Of a DNA stretch of 64,000 bases, positions 50,673-59,979 are shown one piece after another. The notes beneath the pieces are model-generated. The model was given only the letters and a program-made list of their open reading frames with translations, was not told the DNA's origin and searched no databases. This stretch comes from Perkinsus chesapeaki. Taxonomy: Eukaryota; Perkinsozoa; Perkinsida; Perkinsidae. Positions within the stretch are counted from its first letter, which is position 1. The number at the start of each line of letters is the position of its first letter. Location of the stretch: positions 1-64,000 of the forward strand of contig JAAPAO010000071.1 of assembly GCA_013115145.1 (NCBI GenBank), written 5' to 3'. A program made the translations under genes and the position numbers.

Positions 50673-51772
50673 ATGCCGAGTTCTGCCTCTAGACAAAGGG
50701 CGCCTTTATTGAAGCGAACTTCAGATAGTGCAGCAAGTGAGTCTCTATATTATAACTATTCTGTTTTATAACAGAAAGAAGCTGTTGGCTTTTCTTGGGT
50801 GTTTCACTGTCATTACCGAATAGACTACTTGGAGAATATTTGCTACTTCCAGAAGAGATGGACTCCGTGTTACTTTTTACCATCCATAACTTCACAAGTC
50901 TCACAGTTCAAGTTTTATTCAGGATCATTAGCACCCGAGTCGGGACAAGCATTAGGAGGGTTAATGAAAGGACTAAAGGACCTCTTGCTTGGTCGAGAGG
51001 AGGATGCAGAGACCAAGGCTGGTCTTACTGGCTCATTACGGCATTCAGTCAGTGAAGGTGGGATCATAGGAGGAAGGATGGACAGGCCTGATCTCGATTG
51101 CAGCGCGGAAGCGGCGGAAAGACCAGGATGAGTTTGAACAGTATCGGTATATGGTGGAGGAGTTGATGAAACCTCACATGTGGACATATGGTGCATATAA
51201 AAACTATCAAGAGAAGGTCATACCATCTCGAGAGGAAGACATTTACAGGAATCTCGCAGGTGTTAGAGGCGTCAGGCGCCCACTCAATGCGAGCCAAGTT
51301 CTCGGAGGAATCGGCTGGCATTGAACACATTAAAAAAGGGATCAAAGTTTTGGCTGTAGTAATGCTGTATCCGTATAGACGAACGATGCATCACAGGCCA
51401 TGAACCCGATAGAGCTGGCTTCGAATCATAGAGATGTTTTTACAGAACGGTCTCGGAAGTTAATAGCAGAGAAGGCCGGCGTGACCAAGTAGGCGTTGCA
51501 GGCCACAGTAAGCACGGTGTTGGTGCTCAGGGAGTTTGTGAATCAAGTCATTATGGAGCACGATGCTTTGCGTGGCGATAGGAAATGGTAGGTGGCTACT
51601 AGAGGTAATCTATGGGCGCTTTAGGTATATGATAAGGAAACAATATAACATGCCAATGCCGAAGACATTCGAGGATCGAGAGTTCATGGCCAAATACGAT
51701 AGACCGAGGTCACAAATGGAGCGACAACAGTTCAAGAAAATGGTCGATAAATATCAGTACCGGGCACACTGA
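50673..51772 (+). CDS. possible SRP54 M-domain-like helical protein, 7 exons
   Basis: Exons: 50673-50736, 50923-51057, 51104-51259, 51276-51355, 51397-51488, 51531-51587, 51625-51772, summing to 732 nt (243 aa). The gap 51260-51275 is only 16 nt (GTGTTAGAGGCGTCAG). It is either an extremely short intron or a frameshift. The N-terminus MPSSASRQRAPLLKRTS could be an organelle presequence. Then come LGGLMKGLKDLLLGREED, EQYRYMVEELMKPHMWTY and HIKKGIKVLAAMNPIEL. After this, SRKLIAEKAGVTKEFVNQVI resembles the Arg-x-IA-x-GSG-x-VN core of the SRP54 M domain. A basic tail follows. The M-domain reading is tentative; mitochondrial RNP work would fit. Confidence 0.55.
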
Positions 51773-53014
51773 AATGGTGGGAATTATGTAAACTACTTGC
51801 ATCAGATTGTGGAATAGAACAAGATGGAGGCAACCGGTTATTACAGCTGCCTATAAGAGGCACAGGACATCTGGCTTCGATCGATGGCGAAAGGTTCCTG
51901 TTCGGTAGGCTGTGATCCGAGTTGTATGGAGTTAGTTGTTATATCTCAGATGGTTCCCGAGATGGAAGAAGAACAACAGAGGCCCGAAGCCTGTTCACAT
52001 GTTACTGCGATAAAGTGTCATCGGGCATGTTAAGAGGTTTCCGTTTATTTACCCAAGACATTTAGTTAGTCAAGGATGAAGCACATAACTGATACACTTT
52101 GGCTATTGACTCAATGAGAAAGTATTTTAAGATAATATGTATCTTTTAAATAGAACCCTGGTCGGGTTGCTAAACTATTGTCATGAAGAAAATGCGGCGG
52201 AATTGCCGAGCTTTTGGTGTCCCGGAGAGCAGAAGTTTTGATTAAAAACATGAACCATTAAAGTCGCTGAACCCTTCATAGCTTGCATGCCGAGCACTTT
52301 TATTCTCCCGAATGAAAGTTCCACTAGTAACTAACCCGGTGAGCTAGTGATCACCATGACACAGCAGATCTCCAGTTGTATCTCATCAGGAATCACGTGC
52401 TTCACTTCGTCTTCCAAGCCAGCTTGCCGGTTGCCATGTGCGATGTTATCCTTCATGTACAAGCACTTAATCATTTCCAATCGCAGACTGCAAACCATAC
52501 CTCAAGGCCGCATGGGCATGGAAGCTTCGATATCCGCATCTCACATAATGTGAGTCACATTCTATTGCTATCCTTACGTGAGTAGTGCTGGGTTAATCGT
52601 GAGATCCGCCAGATGAAGCGGCATCGGTAATTTGGTTGCAACCAAGGGTAACAAGATACCACAATCGGATACCCTTCGAACCTCTTTCTGGGAGCGCAGT
52701 GCGCTACACAAGTCGTGCTATATAACTACACCACTCGTACACCTTCTGCTATTCAATAAATCACATGTCAATCAAACTGAAAGCAGGGCTTTGGTCAACT
52801 ACATTGTATGTATTTTATGTACTGAGCAGGGGTTGTACTGACGAGCCCCAAAAAGGCGTAACATGTTCCCTATTTTATGGAGTTGTTCTTGATCGATCTC
52901 TTAGTAACCCAAGACTATCTTCTTAAGTGATAATGGCGATAACAATAAAGGGACCAAAGAAAAAAAAGTTATTCTATTTAACCGACTAATCTATGTAGCA
53001 ACAATTGAGTGTGC
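51773..53014. other. intergenic, no gene recognised
   Basis: About 1.2 kb. Frames at 52347-52585 and 52632-52841 are short, overlap each other and have no motif. No repeat was seen. Confidence 0.5.
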
Positions 53015-53974
53015 CTAGTGCAGAATACGCTCGATTGTGCCCAGGGCATCCAATCTTCCGAATGCCATAGGAACACCTTCATCCGTTTCAACTCCGGGGA
53101 CACTGCTTTCTTTGATGATACACTTCACTTCCTTAACTGTTAAGGTTTCCTTGCTCGCACTCTTCATCATAGCGACTACCCCAGCAACGATAGCTGCAGC
53201 GACAGATGTGCCACTGCTTCCATGGTATTTACCCTGGAGGGCAGTTGTAAATACATCCCTTGGGGCGGCGACATCAATGGAGGGAGCATAGTTGCTTGTA
53301 TCCAAGAGATCCATCGAATCTTCGTCAGTCGCTGCAACACATACAACAACATCCATAGATTTGGTATACTCGCAAGGATACACAACATTTTTCGGCTTAG
53401 AGATATCGATGCCATCGTTGCCTGCGGTGCAAATGAAAGGAATTCCCGCATTGGAGGCCTTCTCCAGTGCTGAAATGCTTCTATCACCGAAAGGTTTATC
53501 CTGGCTCGGCGCATACAGTATAACGTCTACGTGCTTGCTCACAGCGTACTCAATCGAAGCAGCAGTATACTCGTCACTCACAGCATCACCGTCGTAGATT
53601 GGCATGAGTTTAACGTAATCAGTGATGCCGGCTATACCAATAGCATTGTTGATAACCGCCCCAATTACGCCGGCCATTTCGGTTCCATGGCCATCTCTGT
53701 CGTGTGTATCAGTGTTCTTGTCGACAATGTTGTACCCAACCACAGCATTAGCCTTCAAATCAGGATGGGAAGATTCCATACCAGAGTCGATTATAGCGAC
53801 AGTTCTGATGCCTCTTTCATGACCTTTTAACTTTTGCCATGCACCGGGTACTCGTATTGCCTCAAAATAATCACTTTGCTTGGCATGATAGAATTCATCA
53901 TTAGGATACGCTCCATCTAGGCTGTTAATACCAATAACGATTGTGAGGGCTGAGAATAGATGCATTGCTCGCAA
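53015..53974 (-). CDS. secreted subtilisin-like serine protease (S8)
   Basis: Single exon, 319 aa. The signal peptide is MRAMHLFSALTIVIGINSLDG. The catalytic triad is complete: Asp63 (VAIIDSGMESSHPDLK), His96 (RDGHGTEMAGVIGA) and Ser257 (GSSGTSVAAAIVAGV), with oxyanion Asn186 (CTAGNDG). The mature region starts almost at once after the signal (FEAIRVPGAWQKL), so there is no room for an I9 inhibitory prodomain. Similar secreted subtilisins are known from Perkinsus, where they are thought to act on host proteins. There is no intron and no C-terminal extension. It begins a run of secreted products on this strand. Confidence 0.93.
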   Translation of the reverse strand: MRAMHLFSALTIVIGINSLDGAYPNDEFYHAKQSDYFEAIRVPGAWQKLKGHERGIRTVAIIDSGMESSHPDLKANAVVGYNIVDKNTDTHDRDGHGTEMAGVIGAVINNAIGIAGITDYVKLMPIYDGDAVSDEYTAASIEYAVSKHVDVILYAPSQDKPFGDRSISALEKASNAGIPFICTAGNDGIDISKPKNVVYPCEYTKSMDVVVCVAATDEDSMDLLDTSNYAPSIDVAAPRDVFTTALQGKYHGSSGTSVAAAIVAGVVAMMKSASKETLTVKEVKCIIKESSVPGVETDEGVPMAFGRLDALGTIERILH

Positions 53975-54023
53975 TAGCCAGTAACAAATCTAGAATTCTC
54001 ACTAGAGCCAGGATGCTACCACT

Positions 54024-54347
54024 TTACCAGAAGTTCAATAACCGTGTCATGGCGCACTCGAAGCTGTATGTCTTGTCCCGTATGTCGGCCACGCTCCCAC
54101 CCCAGCCCAAACGCGCGTGCTTGCCGACTCTGGCCTGACTCGCCGGCTCGCAAGGCTCAATGGCCATATCCACCTCTCCTCCCCAAACCAAACTGTGGGT
54201 GAGCCTAGAGCCCGTCCACGTGTCTGAGGCCGGACGCCCCGAGGCGCTGGGTGCTCTTCGGGCCCGCGCGCATCGGCTCGGTGACTTCAAGACTGATTGA
54301 CCATCCCGTAGCCCCTGTGTGAGTCTTGTATCCCAGGCGTTTCGCAT
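54024..54347. other. G+C-rich island of unknown nature
   Basis: Positions about 54090-54300 are much richer in G+C than the flanks (many GCC, CCC and GGC words), and both strands are open for long stretches. The minus frame (54347-54024) has no recognisable domain. It starts about 50 nt upstream of the subtilisin ATG, so it could be a promoter CpG-like island, a structured RNA or a transferred fragment. I cannot choose between these. Confidence 0.4.
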
Positions 54348-55245
54348 TCTGCGATCGCAAGTTCCATTGCTGAGATATACCTACTCCCAGTCTCCGTAGT
54401 CAGAGATTCCATCGATACGGGGAGTATAATTCGGACTAATCCGCTTCTCGGTCACGCACGCATGTTCACCAGTTCACTGCCACGGTTACCATGTCACAGT
54501 CAAGTCGCGAAAAAAAGCGTCGCCTGTCCTGCCAAGTTTAGATCTATATAGTTTTGTGACTATTGTGATGAAAAGTGGCAGCGCACTGGCACAAATGAGC
54601 AAGTGGTGCGTCACCCGTTGTTTACACCGCTTGCGTCATCTTCAACACTCCTCTGAGAAGGAGTCGTTTAATTGTAGCACACAAGAAAGCTGACGAATCC
54701 GAACGTCTATGCGGGCATGTTGGCTTGAGAGATTACCCTGTGATAAGGCTTTAGCTGAACGTTACTGTAGAACTTCAAGCGTATGGTGGGCGGGACCATG
54801 GAGACTGACGAACGCAACAACAAGACCATACCCGAGTTTAAAAAAAGCTTTGCGCAATAGTTGCTGACAAGCGCAATAGATTTACTGATCCATAAGATTG
54901 CGCCGAGCTCTCTCGGCTGGGAGCACTGCTCCCCTTTGAATAGACGAGAAGAAATAAAACCTTCATAGCAAATAAATGCTAAACCTTCACTAGAGCTTCA
55001 TATAATATTATAACCATGCTAATCAGCAGCATAAATTTGGATACTAACATAAACTAACTACTAGTAGTAGTCATAACTAAATAATGCATGGAGTAAAGCA
55101 GAGGAGACCGCATTGCGTTCACTTCAGTGAGGTCATAAAAAATAATACGATATTAGCTCGTTACTAGAGCTACCAGCCCAATGAATCCAAGCGATTGATC
55201 GAGCTGCAACAAGATAACACCTTAAGAATCAATGCTGGAGATAGG

Positions 55246-55503
55246 TTACGCGTTTCCACAGCAACTACTGCAGTATACAGTACACTTGGCGAAATTAAGC
55301 ATGCAAGAGGCCGCGAGGTAAGGATCAGACTGAGCGGCTTCTTGACACACCTGACAGAACTCGCAGTCACTTCTGCTACTAAGTGCACGGATAGCAGGAC
55401 CGTTATTATGGTCGACATCTGTGAGAACCTCGCCGGTGCCCAAGAACGTTAGAGCTGAGACCGTAAAGTAGATGACGAAGCGAAGAGTCTTGAATAACAT
55501 CAC
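55246..55503 (-). CDS. small secreted cysteine-rich peptide A
   Basis: Single exon, 85 aa. A signal-like N-terminus (FKTLRFVIYFTVSALTFLG) is followed by GTGEVLTDVDHN, an RAL word and a compact cysteine domain. Eight cysteines are spaced C-x2-C-x2-C-x13-C-x6-C-x3-C-x2-C-C. Peptide B at 59004-59240 has exactly the same spacing. The conserved frame is GTGE..L, RAL, SDC-x-FCQ-x-C, KCT, SCC. Size, signal and disulphide density suggest an extracellular effector or defence-type peptide. No known family is recognised and its activity cannot be told from sequence. Confidence 0.7.
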   Translation of the reverse strand: MMLFKTLRFVIYFTVSALTFLGTGEVLTDVDHNNGPAIRALSSRSDCEFCQVCQEAAQSDPYLAASCMLNFAKCTVYCSSCCGNA

Positions 55504-55924
55504 AAAAGGGAGAACTGTAGAGGTAGACTATCACTTTGTTGTTCATTTTTGAAGAAGATAATAACATTATCACCAGAAGCATGAGGAAACATCTGGGGCC
55601 CGCAGGTATCATCGAGCGAAACAATCACTAAACCCCCTCCGTAATGAGTAAGAAACATCGGGCTTGAAAGCCGCTAATCAAAGCTTCTTCTCTTCTGATG
55701 TAGTCCTCGCGAAGGGGATTTGGTTTTGCACGTATGTACAATGGAGGCTCTTATATGGACCTGGCTCGCAATGAGTAGCAATCGCGCTGCTTGAGGGACT
55801 ATGAAGAAGTATGTCCTGAAGGTCAGAGTTAAACATGCGTGATTGTGGGGCAGCGGCCGCCCTACTGGGGCTCGTATTGGATAGGACTTTGGGTGCAAGT
55901 TTATAGACCCTGACTTCGCAAGAA

Positions 55925-55985
55925 CTCGCACTTTGCGCTAGGAGAACCTTGTTCAGAGCGCCGTGGTGTGCAACCCACACAAGAG
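55925..55985 (-). repeat. upstream element, copy A
   Basis: On minus, the block reads through GGCGCTCTGAACAAGG and GCGCAAAGTGCGAG. It is shared with 59689-59747 and 56551-56601. All three copies also stay open in the same frame (ALNKVLLAQSA, ALKGVLMAQSA, ALKEVLMAQSA), so it may be a small conserved coding exon rather than a promoter. Confidence 0.6.
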
Positions 55986-56550
55986 TCATTCAAGACCAAT
56001 TTATCATGTAATAGGCCTTGTTCATGCTGAATTTGATATTGTTATTATGACATAGTGCGTCGCACATTAATACGCGTATATTACCTTACAAAGTACAGCA
56101 ATAAAGTTTCTCAAAGTACCCTAATTATGGAGCTCAGGTAAGAAACTAGTAAAAGTGATCCACGCGTAGTTACCCGCTTCAGAAGAGAATTCGTTAGAGA
56201 GTATACGGTACTGAAATTCTCTAATGAAAGCTGGTTTACTTTCTTTTGTCACTCGTCCACACTCGCATTAACGTATCCATTAGTATTATTACTGTTCTCG
56301 TGGCTTCGTAAAATCAGGTTGCCTATTTGTAAAATGTGTTGCCGACTGGGCTGCATGCTGTGCGGTGCAAATGACGTTACGAGTAGACCTTTCGAGGTAT
56401 CGAGGAGCTCATCGAGAAAGGAACATCATTAAGAATCCAGAATTCCAATCTTCCCATATTTTCAGATATTTGTCTACCACTGAAAGTATGGTAGGCTCCT
56501 TAGTATTAGTTGACCTTGACTTCAGGTCCTGGAGTCCAAGTTCCACCCGA

Positions 56551-56601
56551 ACTCGCACTTTGCGCCATCAATACTTCCTTCAAAGCGGCATGGTATTTAC
56601 T
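56551..56601 (-). repeat. upstream element, copy C (solo)
   Basis: Minus strand shows CGCTTTGAAGGAAGTATTG and GATGGCGCAAAGTGCGAG, close to copy B. No cysteine-rich gene lies within 500 nt downstream of it on minus, so this looks like a remnant of a third duplication unit. Confidence 0.6.
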
Positions 56602-57056
56602 ACGTACTACTCAGCACGCACGAGAGCAATTTGACACTCGTTCTTCGCGCATTAACTCCTACTTTTGTCGGGGTTGATAAGGCAACAATGTGACAGTTTG
56701 CCTAAGTAATTCACACTGACCATCCTGGCATCAGCATCTGGTGAAGTATTCAATGATTCCCGAGGTTTCATGCTGCTACAAGTTCAAATCTCAACAGCTT
56801 TCTTTCCCTGACGGAAATTCCGTCTAACTCTTTTCACACATATAAAACTACACAGACACATCATAAATTGAAGAGTTATCTTAACCATTCGTGGCCCTCC
56901 TGACAGCGTTACTGTAACGGCAAGGCGGTATACTATGCCGAACGTCTTTACTTCATTTCTCCCATTCTCTGACTTTGCCATAAAAGATTTATGAAGGTAG
57001 CCTGTTATTGAAATACCTTGACAATAACACTACAATAATGTATGCACCCCCCCCAT

Positions 57057-57108
57057 TGCATACAATTTTTGCCACTTCCACTTTTGGGTGTGACCGAAAT
57101 TGTATGCA
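57057..57108. repeat. 12-bp inverted repeat beside a C-run
   Basis: TGCATACAATTT (57057-57068) and AAATTGTATGCA (57097-57108) are perfect inverted arms around 28 nt. Just before the first arm is CACCCCCCCCATT, and just after the second is GCGCCCCCATTTGC. The outer parts (TATGCACCCC and TATGCGCCCCC) are direct repeats, so the whole 57040-57140 unit is repeat-structured. Confidence 0.75.
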
Positions 57109-57259
57109 TGTCTTATAATGGAAGTATGCGCCCCCATTTGCTTTAGGCCAAGCCTTGTGCTAAGGGACTTCGGTATTTAGTCGGCAATGGTATTAGCATT
57201 GCGTATCAGATGCTGGTCCCGGCACACTTCGCTCAGGCCGGTCTAAGACCTCGCTTCCA

Positions 57260-57655
57260 GTGACGATGTTCTTCGGTCGGTCCCTTCCCGCCTTTGAGTC
57301 CACCGTCTACGAGAACGCGCAAGGCGGCCAGGAGGTGGCGCGCCTATCGGGAAGCACACCCGGCGAGGCTGTACTGAACCGTTTTATCATGCTGCTAATC
57401 GAGCACCTTGCGACCGGGCATCCCATGCCTAAAGGTTTCAAGATTCTGCCAAAGTGGCGTTTGACCGATCAGGATCTGCAGCCGTACGTGATTAAGGATA
57501 CTGGATATAATCGACATCAGGCATCTGAGCAGGAGTACCAGAGGGCAAATGGGGGTTGGAGAGTGAGTCGCTCTCTTCCGGGTTTGCATCACAGCATGCG
57601 ATGCCCACTCGAGCTCGGTGGCTGCTACGGCTCAATGAGCCGGGTTTATCGATAA
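57260..57655 (+). CDS. unassigned open frame, possibly a gene fragment
   Basis: 131 codons from a GTG or ATG near 57260. It is G+C-rich compared with its neighbours and reads FFGRSLPAFESTVYENAQGG, LNRFIMLLIEHLATGHPMP and KILPKWRLTDQDLQPYVIKD. A donor-like AGAGTGAGTC near 57558 would end the convincing part. No family is recognised. Its composition and isolation next to the repeat unit at 57040-57140 suggest a relic of a multicopy or mobile gene. Confidence 0.35.
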   Translation: MTMFFGRSLPAFESTVYENAQGGQEVARLSGSTPGEAVLNRFIMLLIEHLATGHPMPKGFKILPKWRLTDQDLQPYVIKDTGYNRHQASEQEYQRANGGWRVSRSLPGLHHSMRCPLELGGCYGSMSRVYR

Positions 57656-58841
57656 GTGGGAGGCGATGAATGATTCATCATGAATCGTTATGTTTCTGAA
57701 TCGTTACGATTGAATCAGTCGTGTTACATTTTTTTGAAGGCCTCAATCATGTTTTTTCCTAGTTGACCTCCACGTCGTGTTTTATGAAGTGCGATCCTGT
57801 GCTAATATAGCGCATTCCAACAAAGTACCACCAGCGAAGTCACGAGGATTTAGCGTCGACTCCCAGGCCGTTAGGCGATTTCCCAACTCCCCCAACTGGC
57901 TATCTTTCGTCACGAAGATTTATCTTATGATTTGTTCTTATTTACAACACGACAGTAACTCTCCGAAAATTTTGCCCTCCTCCAAAGACGATCGAAGATA
58001 GTACAAAGCTAGACTAGTCAAGAGCGCATGAACAAAGAATCAAACCTAAGGGATACATAGAGACAAACAGTGTTTGCCAAACACGCAAACTCCTTGTTCC
58101 TGATTAGCCTGTCAAGGTTCCTGTTATTCGCGTCACAGTGTTCGCTCCTTCTGAGCGTCCAGGCTGACCACGTGGCTTCTCGTAACACTGTGATGACGAA
58201 GATCGGTGAGGAAAAGTCAATTTTGTTGGACTCTAACTGTTACACTGTAACTGTTACAGCGATCCAATCGATTCGAAGCTCTCACACGAGGTATAAAGCC
58301 ATATGATACGGCCCGTTGTTGTTGTGTGAGTTGGACAACAATGGAACCTTAGCTCGCCTTGACGCTAGTACTGATGATAGTGTACTAATTTAAGATTAGA
58401 CTCTTAGATTCTTGCCTCACTTTGGTTCCTTGAGTTCCCTGATGGTTAACACCCGAATTGCTGGAACTTCAACGTTGCAGCCCTGGACCGCCAACGCCCA
58501 GCCAATGAGAGCCTTAGATAAGAGGCTTCCATAGGAAGCTGCTCGTCCTGTTCAGACATTGCCACCGCTCCTGCGAATTTTGACAGAGTTAACTCGGCTA
58601 TCTCGTCGGAATATACACACTGTATGGCATACAGCATACGTGGCATGCACTGCCTCTGATTCCGTGTTACTAACGCAAAAGCTAGTCATTCAACAAATCT
58701 CTTATAATATCGAAGTGATCAACAAGAAGGGAGTAATGGCATGACAAGAGTGACAGTCAAGGCTCATTTATTTCTTAATGTGTTTAGATTGCTGTAGGGC
58801 TTCAGCTCTATAGCTGTACCACTCCTATAGGCTGTCCAATT
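57656..58841. other. intergenic, no gene recognised
   Basis: About 1.2 kb between the unassigned frame and duplication copy B. Frames at 57777-58001, 58070-58306 and 58446-58744 show no motif. A GAATCGTTA/GAATCATTC-rich patch is present near 57667-57715. Confidence 0.45.
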
Positions 58842-59003
58842 GTCTATGCGGACATGTGAGCTCGAGAGGTACTTAGCGAAGGACAGCTTAAAAGTATTCG
58901 ACGGATGAGAGAGTAATTGGTTTAAAAAGCGCAATTAGTGTTCGACCGACTGAACTAGAAGAAGTGAAGACTCGATACTCTGTACCAAAGATCAGAACAA
59001 AGC

Positions 59004-59240
59004 TCATGTGCAACAACTAACGCAGCTCGTTGTGCACTTCCCGAATATGGCAAAGCAAGGCACCGCGAGAAGGGGCTCCGCAGCCATGCCTCCGGCACAC
59101 AACTGACAGAACTGGCAGTCGCTCTGATGGTTGAGTGCACGAACAGAAGGAGGCTTGTTGTTGTCGGGATATCTTAGGAGTTCACCGGTGCCGCAGAAGA
59201 CAAGACTGCTGATCGCGAAGCGGAGAGTCTGTACGAACAT
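59004..59240 (-). CDS. small secreted cysteine-rich peptide B
   Basis: Single exon, 78 aa. Signal-like start FVQTLRFAISSLVFCGTGE, then RAL, then a domain with the same eight-cysteine spacing as peptide A (C-x2-C-x2-C-x13-C-x6-C-x3-C-x2-C-C), plus one extra Cys in the signal. Residues between cysteines differ at many positions while the cysteines, SDC, FCQ and KCT are kept, a pattern expected of a selected secreted peptide and not of a decaying copy. The two genes are 3.5 kb apart on the same strand. Confidence 0.7.
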   Translation of the reverse strand: MFVQTLRFAISSLVFCGTGELLRYPDNNKPPSVRALNHQSDCQFCQLCAGGMAAEPLLAVPCFAIFGKCTTSCVSCCT

Positions 59241-59979
59241 CAGAAATGGAATAACTGTAGGCAGACTACCAATCTGGATTTCATATTTCGAGAACTACAA
59301 TCACGAACACTAGTACGGACTAGTCCGCAGGCCGAAGGGTCCAAATCGATGCTCTCCATAGACAACGCTGATCATAAGAGCGACAGGAGCCAAAGATCAA
59401 TTTCTCCTTCCAATCTTGTATTTGCAGGGGGCCTGAGCTGTGCACGCATGTATGATGGAGGGGACATCGCACAAGAAAGAACAATTGCACAATATGTGCG
59501 ATTACGTAGCATCATGTCCTCAGCATAAGTTAACCTACTAGGATAGCTGGCGGAGTATTAAGACAGCCTACAAGCTCAGATTCTTGATAGTGAAACCCAT
59601 ACAAGGAATACCGCAGAAGGCCGCAGTTTGAAATGCGTGATTCTGGAACCCGTACAGGACGAGAAATGGAATGTAGGTTCTAGCCGGTCTCGCACTTTGC
59701 GCCATCAATACTCCCTTCAGAGCGCCACGGTATGTAACCCTCACAAGTGTTAGTCGGGACTTATTTTCCACGTATTAGTTCGTTCATGGGTATCTGTGCC
59801 GACATTCACGTGTAAATAATGACGCGGCGGAGTGGAATATTGACCTCATTCAAGCTACCTCATCGTGGATATTGGGGATGGCAAACCAATTACTATTACA
59901 ACTCAGATCCGCGCAAAATGAGAGAGAAGTTCTGAGAATTAATCCATAAATTAGGTTTATGCTATGTACTGGACCACAA
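59241..59979. other. upstream region of peptide B and 3' end of the next gene
   Basis: Holds the upstream element copy B (59689-59747) and the downstream end of the permuted papain-like gene. The frame 59568-59771 (minus) covers the element and is discussed there. Confidence 0.5.
59689..59747 (-). repeat. upstream element, copy B
   Basis: On minus: GGCGCTCTGAAGGGAGTATT and GATGGCGCAAAGTGCGAG. See 55925-55985. It is about 450 nt upstream of the peptide B start. Confidence 0.6.

Larger units (their letters stand above)
54704..55989 (-). repeat. segmental duplication copy A, carrying a small cysteine-rich gene
   Basis: Blocks similar to 58842-59752 occur in the same order and orientation: TCTATGCGGGCATG at about 54706, a TTTAAAAA..GCGCAAT block at about 54837, the cysteine-rich gene (55246-55503), a block around GCGTGATTGTGG (about 55838), and an upstream element at 55925-55985. 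Spacing between the gene and the upstream element is about 490 nt here and 530 nt in copy B. Between the blocks the copies have diverged. Confidence 0.7.
58842..59752 (-). repeat. segmental duplication copy B, carrying a small cysteine-rich gene
   Basis: Counterpart of 54704-55989: TCTATGCGGACATG at about 58843, TTTAAAAAGCGCAAT at about 58921, the cysteine-rich gene 59004-59240, ATGCGTGATTCTGG at about 59634, and the upstream element at 59689-59747. Order and orientation match copy A. Confidence 0.7.

Noticed and set aside
54300-54325. CCGTAGCC word resembling the dinoflagellate/Perkinsus spliced leader
   Set aside because: Only eight bases match; the rest of the leader and its donor site are absent.
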